64,000 nt of DNA, taken from positions 27,309,112 through 27,373,111 of the forward strand of contig JARYHS010013630.1 in the NCBI GenBank assembly GCA_031002005.1, written 5' to 3'. This DNA comes from Vandiemenella viatica (taxonomy: Eukaryota > Arthropoda > Insecta > Orthoptera > Morabidae). Below are positions 11,917-22,730 of the stretch, one piece after another. The notes under the pieces were generated by a model that did not search any database, was not told where the DNA came from, and saw only the letters and a program-made list of their open reading frames with translations. Positions within the stretch are counted from its first letter, which is position 1, and every line of letters begins with the position of its first letter. A program made the position numbers and the translations under genes.

Positions 11917-12782
11917 TAGAGTTGTAACGGTGGTCATTTTTGCGGGCGTTCAGTGCTTGACACCCGCGGACGCAGATGTTTTGCGGAAGCAGATGCGGAA
12001 AAATAAATTAATAATTATTTACATTTTATTATTTTATCAAAAATAAATTTGAAATGAAAATAACTATATTTTTATGTCAAATTCTGGATTTTTCATAAGT
12101 AACGTCTATTTCGATATAATTCTGCCATATTGATTTATTTTTGCCTCATCTTTCAACAACAAAAAACGTGGGATGATTTTACAAGTGAATTAAATTTACA
12201 TAACCATGCGTGCGTCAATCTTTGCCATATGAACTTTGCGGAGTTCGCGGCCCGACTAATTCAAACGTCAAGCACAAGGCCACGCTACCTTCCACCGCTC
12301 TAGTGGTACATTCGCAGTACAACTTGTAGGACCTACGATGATCCGATTTTCTGATAAAGGACTCTTGATATTCCATGAAAGTGGTTACAGGACTACATAC
12401 AGAACGTGTACACCCAGACAACCAACACGTGTCCTTGCCGCCCAACAAGCTATAGCGTTGGATAATAATTGGAGGAAGTATCCTGCGAGTGTGCGATAAG
12501 TTCACTGGTGTGCGGCGAGGAAGTACGAGTAGAAAGGATTGCTTGGAACATTTTGTTGGACCCCTTCTTGTAGCGTGAACGGGTGGGCGCATCTTACGGT
12601 AGTTCTACACGGATGTGAAGTTGGACCGTGAATAGGCAGAATTACGTATTAAGAGAAAATAATATACATTACAATGTAGACACAACATCCATTATACATC
12701 CGCATTAAAAATTGCGGAAGCGGTGGTAGGATTTCACTCGTAAGTTTCGCACTTGCGATTGCGGAGCTGCGTAGAATCCCTA
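11917..12782. mobile_element. hAT-like non-autonomous remnant
   Basis: It begins TAGAGTTGTAACGG and ends (reverse complement) TAGGGATTCTACG, both fitting the hAT terminal form TAGNG, with CGGA/GCGGAAGC-rich subterminal sequence at both ends (11960-12000 and 12710-12775). The left flank GCATATAC compares with GCATAAGC once the mariner at 12788 is removed from the right flank, a 6-of-8 match. The interior has no recognisable transposase. Confidence 0.4.
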
Positions 12783-12787
12783 GCATA

Positions 12788-13490
12788 CGAGGTTTGTCCG
12801 GAAAATACGTATAAAAGTTGAATAATGTCTTTATGTTAAGGTTGCAGTCGCCGCCAGGTGGGACTACTGCTGTAATCAATCCCATCAACGCTCAGTTCGA
12901 GTCAGAGCACTCTGCGTGAAGGTGGGAGTGTGCGGCAGCTTGTTGACAGTTACCCTTTTTCACCTGCCGTCGGCATGGAGCTCTCTCCGATTAAGGAACA
13001 GCGCGTCAACATCAAGTTTCTTGCAAAGCTAGGCAAGAATGGCCGTGAGATTTTTGAGTGTTTGAAACAGGTTTACGGAGACAATTCTCTGAAGGAACCA
13101 ACCGTGAACAAGTGGTTAAAAAGGTTCCGGGATGGCCGAGAAGAAGTGAACGATGACCCTCGCCCAGGAAGCCCGTTGACATAGAGTTCCGATGCAAATG
13201 TTGAACGAATTCGGTGTTGTGTTCTTAAAGACCGTAGATTGACAGTCAGAATTGTGCTTCGGGGGCGGCACTTGGGAGATGTGGAAGCCATCAAGGCGGA
13301 AACGACACGGTAACTGAACAACATCACAACTGAAGACTTTCAGCAATGTTATCAACAGTGGAAACGGCGTTGGCAGAAGTGTATCGCGTTTCAGGGCGAG
13401 TACTTTGAAGGAGAACATATTGTAATACCTGAATAAGTGTAAAATAAAGTTATTATTCCACTTTTATACGTATTTTCCGGACAAACCTCG
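12788..13490 (+). mobile_element. mariner element with perfect TIRs, internally deleted
   Basis: The two 31-bp terminal inverted repeats, starting CGAGGTTTGTCCGG, are identical and flanked by TA on both sides (12786-12787 and 13491-13492), the duplication typical of Tc1/mariner insertion. At 703 bp it is about half of a usual 1.3-kb mariner. The identical termini suggest recent cross-mobilisation by a full-length relative. Confidence 0.9.
12975..13436 (+). pseudogene. mariner transposase lacking catalytic core
   Basis: ATG at 12975 opens a 69-residue frame (stop at 13182-13184) that is the N-terminal helix-turn-helix DNA-binding domain of mariner transposases: EQRVNIKFLAKLGKNGREI, VNKWLKRFRDGR and the linker DDPRPGSP. 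After the stop, a different frame resumes the family pattern (LKDRRLTVR near 13230), then jumps to the extreme C-terminus FQQCYQQWKRRWQKCI...YFEGEH, ending at 13436. The whole D,D34D catalytic domain of about 200 residues is deleted near 13255. A binding-only peptide could in principle occupy the TIRs; there is no evidence that it is made. Confidence 0.8.
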
Positions 13491-13492
13491 TA

Positions 13493-13961
13493 TAAGCAGC
13501 AAGGTGTCGAAGACCCCGTGTGTTTACATTTGCAGATAAGTGTTAGGCTTGATTCAATCGACGCGACGGAGACTTTACCGTGCCGTGTTATTGAAGAAAC
13601 AGTGTGATAACTAAGTAACTACTCGAGAATTTCCATTACCATTGACCATTTAATAACTACCGAAGCTAAACTCCACAGAGACTAGCTCATGTATTGTGTT
13701 CTACACCTCACCCCACACGGCCGGCGATTACGGAGACAAAAAGAAATATTTCCCGCGCATTTGCAGGGCAGCGAGCTGAAAAGAACTGGTACAAAGGCGC
13801 GGCGGGAGGCGGCTACACGGAAGGCGGCACCTCGTGGGAAACGGCCGACGCCACCACGGCCGTCTGCTAAGAGCTGCGCAGGCGCCTAAATGGCAAATGT
13901 TAGTAATAACACAGACAAACACTAATGTATAAATCTCTTTTGAATCGCAACTGAAAAACAA
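13493..13961. other. Unassigned stretch with GC-rich core
   Basis: 13720-13890 is markedly GC-rich (GGCGGGAGGCGGC and CGCCACCACGGCCG). The open frames on both strands there are compositional. No gene recognised. Confidence 0.35.
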
Positions 13962-14227
13962 TCTATACATATAAAGATGACTATGTATTTATGTAGACTA
14001 TGTATGTATGTATGTATGTATGTATGTTTGTTCTTCATACAAACCACAGTTTTCATCCGATTTCGATGAAAGTTTTCACACTTATCGTTTGAAACAAGGA
14101 GAAAAGTACTGTCTACATTTGGTTGAAAAAATTTCTGTGCAAATGATACATGTTGACTTATTATTTCAAAAAATTACTGAACGATGGTAGACGCGTAGGA
14201 TGTGTGTAGGTCTCTATACTGCGTTTC

Positions 14228-14312
14228 CATATAGCGGTTTGGTAGTTCAGTGGTTTAAAGCGTTTGTTTACTGCTGTTTGGGTCGTGGACCCCGAATCAA
14301 ATCTCCGTGTAG
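14228..14312 (+). repeat. tRNA-like head, family S2-like
   Basis: TTTGGTAGTTCAGTGGTTTA is an A-box-like stretch and CCGAATCAAATCTCC a decayed B box. It matches in type the better copies at 21066 and 30148. Confidence 0.35.
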
Positions 14313-14491
14313 GCAAAGATTTTTAAAAATTGTTTTTGATCGTAAGTCACGCCAGGACCGTCGGTTATTCGGATTGATGCTGAACTGTAGATGTCACAAA
14401 TTTAGGGGTGCAATGTGAGGCAAATCCGAGGTAGTCTTGCAATGCTGCAGGTGTACATTTTTTTACGTTATAATGATCCCTCAGGGGTTAT

Positions 14492-14505
14492 TCGCGCGCG
14501 CGTGG

Positions 14506-14540
<35 letters not shown>
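14492..14540. repeat. GC/GT dinucleotide microsatellite
   Basis: A CG run passes into about 18 GT units. Confidence 0.95.
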
Positions 14541-14541
<1 letters not shown>

Positions 14542-14909
14542 TCTGCAGTAATAGAACTATAAATGTGGAAGTAAGTCTCTGTCTATTTTACGTTTTAACG
14601 ACTAAATGGCTATACCGATATAGATGGAATTTGACAAGAAAATCTGTAAGAAGGACACAGCACATTTTTCCGTTATGATTAACAGTTGTAGTCACGAAAT
14701 TTTGAGACCTTATCGAATGGTGTCAGAAATATATTGGAAATTGATTCTCTTCAAGAGAGAGGTACGACGGTAGAATGATATAGTGATAGTTTTCCTGTCA
14801 TATTATGCAGACTCGGTGTTGTTTGGGACCAATCCTTCGTTACCAACAACATTCTATATTCAATTTTGGCGAAGAAATTCTTAATCCACGCGTACAACGT
14901 CGGGGGTAT

Positions 14910-15332
14910 CAACAGGACCCAGTCAGTAACTGCTATGATAAGGGAGGCGGATTGGGATTCATTGGAGGAAAGGAGGAGGGTGAAGAGAGTGCTGGGAATG
15001 TGCAGGGCATATGTTGGTGACGAGGCTTGGAGGGATATTGGTCAAACCATTAGGAATAGTGCAAGGAAGGGGAAAGGTGACCATGACCAGAACCTTTCGC
15101 TCGATTTCAAGCATAAGAGGGTGGGAAAATTACCAAGTGAAGTGTTGAATAATTTACCAAAAACGCTTAAGGAATTTAAAATTTTTAAATCGGAAAACTA
15201 AATGGGGGAGGAATTTAATATTCCAATTATAAAAGAAAATTTAATATATATTTATATTTGAAGGGGTAATTAGATGGCTAGGGGAATTTCCACCGGAGCT
15301 CCATCGTAATTAAAATTAATAATAATAATAAT
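14910..15332 (+). repeat. LINE 3'-end fragment, copy 2
   Basis: The best-preserved tail of this family: an open frame from 14866 reads TQSVTAMIREADWDSLEERR, then GDEAWRDIGQ and KTLKEFK before its stop at 15201, the usual end of a CR1/Jockey-group ORF2. It lacks the FxNRxxRDWN segment expected before LPSEVLNNLPKTLK. The 3' UTR ends in TAA repeats (15318-15332). It abuts an inverted copy. Confidence 0.65.
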
Positions 15333-15344
15333 GTTCCTGTGACT

Positions 15345-15695
15345 GTTTCGTACACTCCCATTTCACCCCTCTGCTTTCATTTTAAATTCTTCCAAGAGTA
15401 ATTTTTCCATCCACATTCTTTTTAAATCCTTTCAGCGCTTTTATTCTTCGCTTCCTTCGGCGATTCCTGTCCCCAACTCTCTTATATACAAAAGAAAATG
15501 AAATTGAACGCCAGCTTGTGGCCAAGGTTATCTACTACTCTTAATTCTTGCAACAATAAAATTCCAAGTCTCGCCACCAATATACGCCATGTACACTCCC
15601 AGCACTCTCCTGGCCCCCCTCCTGTCTATCAATGAATCCCACTCCAGCTTCTTTATTATACCGGTTACTGATTGTATGCTGTTTCAGTTTCCAAA
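15345..15695 (-). repeat. LINE 3'-end fragment, copy 3, inverted
   Basis: The minus strand reads the same tail: SVTGIIKKLEWDS-type residues near 15640-15670 and the LKGFKKNVDGK region near 15410-15440. It is convergent with copy 2, the two 3' ends meeting at 15333-15345. Confidence 0.6.
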
Positions 15696-16458
15696 GACAA
15701 ATATAGCTTTCCTCCTACGCACCCCTTCCAGAATTTGGTAGATGAAACAAATATAAACGTATTAGCCACAGAAGTGCTACGAAACAGTACATTATGTTAA
15801 ATGCTGCTAGAAAATTTTATTTTAACAACTTCAGAGCACATTTAACAAATATTGTTCCATACATTTCTAAAATTTTGTTAATTTTATAGAAATGCGTTAG
15901 ATCATAGCCACTCATAGAAAAGGCGTCCAAAAGAATTCAAAATCCGACAGATATACTGATCCTTTATCCCTCTCCAATAAAATAATTTGTTAGAAATTTT
16001 TTAAACATGTGGAACAGGATAATACAGTGGGATTGTTTCAACACACTGCCGCTACCCCCTCAGGCAATTGTGACTCCAATGTACATCTTTGGCTCAAATC
16101 AATATCATTGACCCATCAAGCCATACTTCAGCCACACCAATCCCAGTTGTGACTGCGAGCATTATTATTACGAAACAGCACCTAACAACTTGCCTAATCT
16201 CTTTTCCTTATAGCACTTTGCAGTTGCTTCACACGTTTAACCCCCTTAAATAATACCACTTCCTCTGCAGCCCAGGCCTTTTATGATTTCAAGAACTCAA
16301 GTGATTCCACTGCATGGATTTGATTCTGGGATAAAGTGACGACCCAACTCTGACTATAGCCACGAGTCGTCGAACGAAGTCTACAGGATTAACTTCAAGG
16401 AGAGCTAGATTTTACGCATACACCCTTCTTCTCAAGGCCTTTTGACTTGCTGGCAAGG
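15696..16458. other. Unassigned stretch
   Basis: No gene or element recognised. Confidence 0.4.
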
Positions 16459-16698
16459 TTTTTTTCCCCTTTGCTTAGGGCTCAACGCCTCGTCGATACA
16501 GAGGTCATTAGAGACGGAAAAATAGTGGGGACAAAGAACGGGAAGGATTCGGCCATGCCTTTCTGAAGGTACCATCCCGGTATTCACCTGGAGTGATTTC
16601 GGGAAACAATGGAAAATCTGGATGACCGGACCAGGATTCAAACAAACGTCCTACCAAATGCAAGGTCAGAGCATTACCGCTCACCCAAAACGCTCGGT
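16459..16698 (-). repeat. SINE S1, copy 5
   Basis: Full-length: tail TTGCTTAGGGCTCAACGCC, body GGGACAAAGAACGGGAAGG, head ACCGCTCACCCAAAACGCTCGG ending at 16698. Confidence 0.85.
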
Positions 16699-16854
16699 CC
16701 CTTGACAACAGAATACGTAATCGAATTCCCTGCAGCTTGTTTCGGAATCATTCTCAGAGTCACCATCACATAACTATTTTATAAGATGAAGAAACATAAG
16801 ATGTATTTATGCAGTACATGTGCGTCATATATATATCCTCTCAGTTTCCACAAA

Positions 16855-17070
16855 AGAAAACTCGTTGATAGTTTTTAAAGGGATTGGAACAAATTACCAA
16901 TAGAACGTAGTTTATCAAAAATACAGAAAGAATTTAAATTAGTCAAGAGCAAAATCAAGTGGATGGGAAATTAAACTCTGAGAATTTTTTTAATGAAAAA
17001 AAGTAATAAGAAAGGGGAAATGGGTGTGTAGAGGAATTGCCACCAGGGGTTGCACTTCACCAAAATTTAA
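16855..17070 (+). repeat. LINE 3'-end fragment, copy 4
   Basis: GGATTGGAACAAATTACC (DWNKLP-type residues), then CAGAAAGAATTTAAA, and the shared UTR phrase GAATTGCCACCAGGG near 17034. Only the last ~200 bp survive. Confidence 0.5.
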
Positions 17071-18052
17071 TCTAGTGGCTAAATTTAATGGGGGTTTATC
17101 ATTATATTTAAACAAAAATAGAAATGAGAAAATTTTCCAATAAGATTGCATATAATTTTGGCCTCATACGCGACGCAAACGATATCCCGCTGGCATTTTG
17201 CTGGATTTTAATTCCTTACACACAAATCTGGAGACAAAACTACAAGACGGAGGAGAAGATTGCTGAGGCGACCCGGAGCGGAAACTGCTGCCCACATACG
17301 AACAGCTAATGAGAACTGATGTGGCTCGAGACGCCCCCACTTAAGTCGTCAGTCTAATTATTTCCGGCCAGTGACACCAAAGAGCCCTCGACTCGCGACT
17401 AAAATCACTTTCTCTCGCCACATCGGCACGTGAACAACGCATCCGAGCCATCGTCACTCGAATCTGATATCTCGGGCCTTTCAGCTTCCTTTAAGTGGGA
17501 CTGCAGACGACATTCCGCTGAAGCAAGGACATCGCTGGTTCAAGATGTCTCCAAGCTTGAGTATACAACGAACCAGTAGTTCATAATTTATGTCAAACAT
17601 TTCAAAATAAAAGGCCAGGCGCATAGGCGAAGAGTACAAGAAACCAAACCATCAATCTATAATAATTCGTAGAACATCCGATGCCGAAAACACGTACGAA
17701 TGGACATCAGTAGACACGAAGAAATCTGCAACTGATTAACAGTACCTGCTACGTATAGACCGAGTCATAAGCCGAACATCCTGATTACATCCAACTGTAG
17801 CTATCACCTTAATGCACAGAATAAATGCCATGTCACTTCGGGTAGACTGTTACGTTATCGACCCTGTAATGGTATTACCGGCGGGCAGACCCCGAAGAGT
17901 TGTTGGGCAGCCGAGAGACAAAGTTGAAGCCTCTGTAGTGGCTGTCCTAATTTAACCCTGAAAAGGGGACCTGCAGTTTAACGTGGAATCCAAACTACGG
18001 AGTATACTAGCGAAGTACACATGAACAAAGTAAAGCTTTGCAAAATGAGTAG
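17071..18052. other. Unassigned stretch
   Basis: Nothing recognised. Short open frames have no domain. Confidence 0.4.
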
Positions 18053-18136
18053 GTGAGAAATTCCAAGCCGATACCGGGATTCGAACCAGGGAGCTTTCAA
18101 CCCCCAGTTAGATAACTTAACCAACTGAGTTACAAA
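18053..18136 (-). repeat. tRNA-like sequence (SINE head or tRNA pseudogene)
   Basis: The minus strand reads TAACTCAGTTGGTTAAGTTA (A box with a D-arm-like fold), then CTGGTTCGAATCCCGG, a T-arm with a 7-nt loop, one stem mismatch and an exact B box. I could not form a clean acceptor stem or assign an anticodon, so a functional tRNA is not claimed. Confidence 0.5.
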
Positions 18137-18891
18137 ACAAAATGGTGAGATTTGCTTGTAAACATAGAATTCAGATTGAGGGTACACGTAATTATATCGG
18201 ACGGGACAAGGAGAAAGTGGCGCAATCTAATGAAGGCGAAACCGCAGCCAATAAGGCATTTCGTAGCCTTCAAAACTCTAGTTATAGTTTTCACTCCTGA
18301 TGCAGATTGCAATTTTTAGATACGTGTACGTCAAGCTCCGTGGTTTCAAACATAACGTCGAACCACGACAGAAACGGAATGCATTACAACATTACTCGTG
18401 TTTACTCTACGACGTGCAAAAGCTTCAACGTACGTGACAGCAGCCTGAGCAAAGCAACTGATGTAATATGGGAATTTAGAGAGCTTGTGCATAGCACACT
18501 GCAACACGTCTCTGATCTATCACACACAGCTGTACATTTACGTCTAACCATTTTTTTTTAAAAATAAACTGTTGTTTTAAATTCTACTGCTCTTTGAAGG
18601 CTAAATCAATTCCGATGTTTTAGAGCGCCAAGAGTCACCAACTTGTCGAGGAGCTTAGTCTGCACGAAAACCACACCGGGACTCCGGCGAAGAGATTGCC
18701 TGAACGTGACCGCGCACCCGGTCACGTGACCACGGTCACGCATCTCTGTGAGTCAGAGCGCAATCTTTGGTTGATGACAGGACGGGGCGACTGCCACAGT
18801 AAACCTTAGCTCCAAGTAAAATTCAGTGACTGAGCGGTGTATAACAGTGTTGATAAACGCATGGCGGTAATGCAGGTCGCCCACCGTATAT
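18137..18891. other. Unassigned stretch with an E-box palindrome
   Basis: 18720-18731 is the perfect palindrome GGTCACGTGACC, containing the CACGTG core bound by bHLH factors in many animals; single sites are common by chance. No gene recognised. Confidence 0.35.
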
Positions 18892-18899
18892 ACCGGCAT

Positions 18900-19856
18900 T
18901 AAGGATTGAAATCCCGCAGTGTTTTCAATCCCGCGGGATTTGCGCCAATCCCGCGTCAACTGTCAAGAATTTCAGTTTTACGTTATGTGGATAACTACTT
19001 TGGAAATTATTTTTTTATGTAAGAAAGGAGACCTTTCTGAGCGTATGATTGCAATGAAGTCCTCACGGGTATATCGCCGGATTGCGTTGTGAAAACATGA
19101 AATTTCACACGTGAGGAACACTGCGCAGGCAGCCGTCGAAGTATGGAGTTTTTACACCCGAGAAGATTTCATTATAACTTTATTTTCCCTTTAGTCGAAA
19201 TAATAACAAGGAGTTCACTCAAAAATAATGTACAGTATTGTGACGATTGAGTAAATCATCCCAAGAGGGATTAATCGAAAGCCAGAGCGGCACATGTAAG
19301 CAGGCGGCTTTCGTCAAACGCATAGACGCGGCGGCCAAAACAACAATAAGTCAAAGGATATACAATTGCCTTTTGATGACTGCTAAAAATAGAGGTATGC
19401 AATCGTTAAAATTACAACATTAGTTTTGTACCAACGAATAATCAAATTTTCAGCCACAAATACAGGAAGTTGTCACAACTGCTTTATCTTTAAATACAGA
19501 TGACGTGTGCGACACACAAAAAAATAGTTATTACACAGTAAGAAAATCGCACTGAATACGCAACATAAATTATAGAAATGTGTATTCATAAACGTAAATT
19601 TTAATGAATACGTAAAAGTGGATCTATTTACTTACGAATGACGAAGGTTCTCAAAAACCAAAGTTTGTTCACACGATTCAAATGCCAAATGCAAGGGCAC
19701 AGGTAAACAGTGCAATACATCCAATAGAGACCGAGTGGGGCAGCGAGTCACACAGACTGACACGTTTTCGTCTCATTTTGCGGATTGAGGATCCGCTTAA
19801 ATTTGAGCGAGATTCCGCGGGATTGCGGGATCCCGCATTGCTGGATTGCAATCCCT
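18900..19856. mobile_element. hAT-like element, 957 bp
   Basis: Termini TAAGGATTGAAATCCCGC and (reverse complement of the right end) TAGGGATTGCAATCCAGC pair as inverted repeats of hAT type. Flanks ACCGGCAT (18892-18899) and AACGGCAT (19857-19864) match in 7 of 8 bases, the usual hAT duplication length. Both ends carry CCCGCGGGATT-like subterminal palindromes. The interior shows no transposase. Confidence 0.6.
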
Positions 19857-19864
19857 AACGGCAT

Positions 19865-20508
19865 ATTTGCTTTCCAATCTTTCAATGCTACTTAGTAAGC
19901 TCAGTCCACACAACTTCATCAAAAATTAGCACCTCCATTCAACAAACCCGTATCAATTTATAATTTTTTGCTACAGACCTATTTTTCAACACTTCTTGAA
20001 ATCTGGCAAATTTACAAGACACTAGCATTTGCCCACTGCTTCGTTCGCGTGGATCTTGACGTATACAGACAAACGCTTTACCTTTCTTATTCTAGTACCA
20101 GATATTAATGCGGAGAAACAAAAACAAAAAATGTAAATCTTATTTAAAAACTTTACCTCTTTTAGTTCTTACCCAAGGTTTCGTTTTCATTCTGATATTC
20201 GAAATATTTTTTTGTTATATTTATATTTGAACTAATATAATACGAAATAGAAATTAAAACTATGTGAAACATTATCGGCAACGGTCCAATAAGAGCGTAC
20301 CAACGTCGCGTCGCCTGTAAACAATGTGGGGAAGCAAGTCATATCTATCTTGTCTATAGCTGGTCCCCTTGACATTCTATGCTCTTTGTGTTTGTCGGTA
20401 AGCATTTTCGGGACCCCACTTGCACACAATTTGTGATATTGGAGATTTTTCAACGGATGGTCGCTTCTAGTGTTGAAGCGTCGCGTATCTCATACGAAAC
20501 AGCTGTCT
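19865..20508. other. Unassigned stretch
   Basis: At 20022-20055 ACTAGCATTTGCCCACTGCTTCGTTCGCGTGG resembles the reverse complement of the Helitron-like 3' end at 6280-6308, a possible third, decayed terminus (minus strand). Nothing else recognised. Confidence 0.3.
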
Positions 20509-20720
20509 TTTTTTCTGCTTTGCACTTCACGGTTCGTCGAGATTATTAGTCCGGACAAGAGGGGGGTTGTGGAAGGGGGAAGGAGAAAAGGAATTCAGCC
20601 ATGACCGGCATTCACCTGAAGTGACTTCGTGGAACCACGGAAAACAGAAATCTGGAAGCCCGGTCTGGGATATGAAGCTGCGTAGTCCCGAATGCCTAGC
20701 TCAATCGTTACCTTCACCTC
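20509..20720 (-). repeat. SINE S1, copy 6
   Basis: Diverged copy: GGTTCGTCGAGATTATTAG tail, GGAATTCAGCCATGACC body, weak head; the B box is lost. Confidence 0.65.
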
Positions 20721-21065
20721 CAGGATCGACACTGTAGTCGCGTGTGACGATTTGACGGTACGAGTATCGTCAGCACTCGGCCGTGTTGAGCAAATGCTTA
20801 CATACGGAGTTAAGAGAGATATTCGATCCATTAAATGCCACAGAAATTAATTCAGTCGCGTACAATACGAATTTCTACTACCTGGCCAAAAGCAAGTGCG
20901 ATAATTTTAAAAATGTGGACGTGTAAAACCAGACTTAGGTCTGTCACAGCGATCAGTTTAATCTGTGTTTGAAAGCAATCTGAAAATTTCCCCTAACTGG
21001 ATGGATAACGCCTCGGCGGATTCGGAGGGTTTATTATGTTACTGTTTTGTTATTACCACAGTAAC
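20721..21065. other. Unassigned stretch
   Basis: Nothing recognised. Confidence 0.4.
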
Positions 21066-21320
21066 ATTATCAGTCTGGTAACTCAATGGTTAAGGAGCTT
21101 GCCTTCAAGATTAAGGGTCTCAATTTCGAAACTCTGTGCACCTAAGAATTTTTTTACGGGTTTTGCTTCTTTGATAATATCTCTGGCAGGACGTTCCGTG
21201 GTTCGGATTCAAGGTACTGTTAAGACAGGAACTGGCAGTCCTACCTCTGACAACACTAGATTAGTACGTCTCCTTCGGGAGAATCCAACCAACCTTGGAT
21301 TGTGGATTTATAGTAACATG
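21066..21320 (+). repeat. tRNA-derived SINE (family S2), copy 1
   Basis: Head with A-box-like TCTGGTAACTCAATGGTTAA. The body phrases TCTGACAAC, TCCTTCGGGAGAATCCAACC and TTGTGGATTTATAGTA align with 30330-30390. The B box is decayed (CAATTTCGAAACTC). Confidence 0.6.
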
Positions 21321-21327
21321 TGCAGCA

Positions 21328-21560
21328 GAGACGCGAGTGCCGACTGAAATTGGCTGAAGGTGGAGAGATGGAATTTCTGAGAAGTCTAATGGGAATAACA
21401 AGAAAGGGACTAATTAATGAGGGTACTATGAAGAACATGATAGAATTAGGGAATAGTAAGAAGCTGATCCGTATAGTCAGACAGACAAGAACAACGCAGA
21501 TTGAAGAGTTGAGAGCTGAGAGCTTTTTGGAAGAACAAATGCAAGGTGAATGGTGTCTGC
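21328..21560 (+). pseudogene. LINE ORF2 fragment (RT C-terminal region)
   Basis: CRLKLAEGGEMEFLRSLMG, ITRKGLINEGTMKNMI and KKLIRIVRQTRTTQIEE follow the AEMxFLRSxxGxTRxDxxxNexIR pattern found after the RT of RTE-type elements. No upstream RT is attached. The fragment begins directly after a SINE and ends before a different LINE tail, so it is an isolated scrap. Confidence 0.55.
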
Positions 21561-21639
21561 TTTAAGTGAACTGGAATGGGACGATCCATATACAGCGGTC
21601 AACAAGAGAGATTCGCAATCTGTAAGATGCACGAGTAGT

Positions 21640-22085
21640 ATAGGGCCCACATTTTGTTCGTGAAATGCAGGAGTTGGAGGGCGTGTAACGAACGGCTGTT
21701 AGATCTGTCTCGGTTAATTACTGCAGAACACATTCAGTAACTGACATGATAAAGGAGCTGGACTGGTATTCAATGGCAGTCAAGAGGAGGATGAAGAGTG
21801 GTGAGAGTGATGAGGCGTGGAAAGATATTGGTGGAAGAATTAGAGTGGTGCATAGAAGGGAACAGGTGATCACCACCACAACCTCTATAGAAGGCGTAAG
21901 GGTGTGGGAAAATTCTTTCGTAGAGTCAGGGATAAGAATAAATTACCAAGGTATGAATAATTTACCAAAAAAACGCTGAAAGAATTAAAAATCGTAGAGG
22001 ACAAAAGTAGGCGGGTACAAGAAAGGGTAAAATGAGTGTGTAGGGAAATTGCCACCGGATCGTGCGCTCCAAAGCATTAAATTTT
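21640..22085 (+). repeat. LINE 3'-end fragment, copy 5
   Basis: Tail motif SVTDMIKELDWYSMAVKRR near 21738-21790, DEAWKDIGGRIRV near 21810, and the UTR phrase ATTGCCACCGGATCGTGCGC at 22049. The frame breaks several times. Confidence 0.6.
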
Positions 22086-22730
22086 TCGGAATTGCAAAGG
22101 AGGTGGCGGGAAGAAGAGACGTTGCTTGAATGTCATCGTCGTTTATATGACGCAACAGCTCGGTGTACGTGGCTGCTGAGGACTTACTATTATTGCAGGA
22201 TTGAACAGTTCTAGGTTCTACAATCACATCTTAGCGTTCATCACGTGAGCCCAGGTAATTACCATCAATACATCTTCTTACAAGAAAATTTGCGCGATTA
22301 GTTAAAAAAAAAACTTGCAGTAACTATACAATAGGGGAAAAAAGACAAGATAAGAAAGAGCAACGTCACTGTTTACGAAAATATGTTCCTAAACGCTGTT
22401 TTTTGTTTTGTTTTGTTTTTAATTTCTGCAAAACAGACAAGTATGTGAATCCGGTACAGTTCTCGACAGGATGAAAGATTTGCCACTGTCTGTCAGGGTT
22501 AAGAGAACAGCTACGACGATAAATCCACCTCTTTGACAAATTTCTTGTCGGGGTAATTCGTCGATGGCATTAAAAGCGAGAAGAATGCAGTAGGCCTAAT
22601 CTCGTCTGCGCTAAGTTTAGCCGCGCCTCGGCAGAGGGAGGGAGCCAGACACACGAATCGCAGCGTCATCACACTGAACGCCAGCTGATGACGTGTTCAG
22701 ACCCACCGAGTCTTACAGCTTGTCGAGGCT
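22086..22730. other. Unassigned stretch
   Basis: Nothing recognised beyond TTTTG repeats at 22399-22420. Confidence 0.4.

Larger units (their letters stand above)
13962..14906 (+). mobile_element. Helitron-like non-autonomous element, second copy
   Basis: It begins TCTATACATATAAAGATGAC then an ATGT microsatellite (13999-14030) and CATCCGATTTCGATGAAAG, the 5'-TC start plus phrase seen in many insect Helitron-type elements. 14560-14906 matches 5565-5730 joined to 6138-6300, ending at CCACGCGTACAACGTCGG, where the CTAG terminus is lost or replaced by the LINE tail that follows. Two pieces that could be separate insertions lie inside: a tRNA-like head at 14228 and a GT repeat at 14492. The full span is inference; the 3' homology is direct. 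Confidence 0.4.

Noticed and set aside
12215..12592. 125-codon minus-strand frame inside the hAT-like remnant
   Set aside because: No resemblance to transposase motifs; left as non-coding interior.
13689..13970. GC-rich overlapping frames as a possible first exon
   Set aside because: Composition explains both frames; no splice site, TATA or recognisable protein supports an exon.
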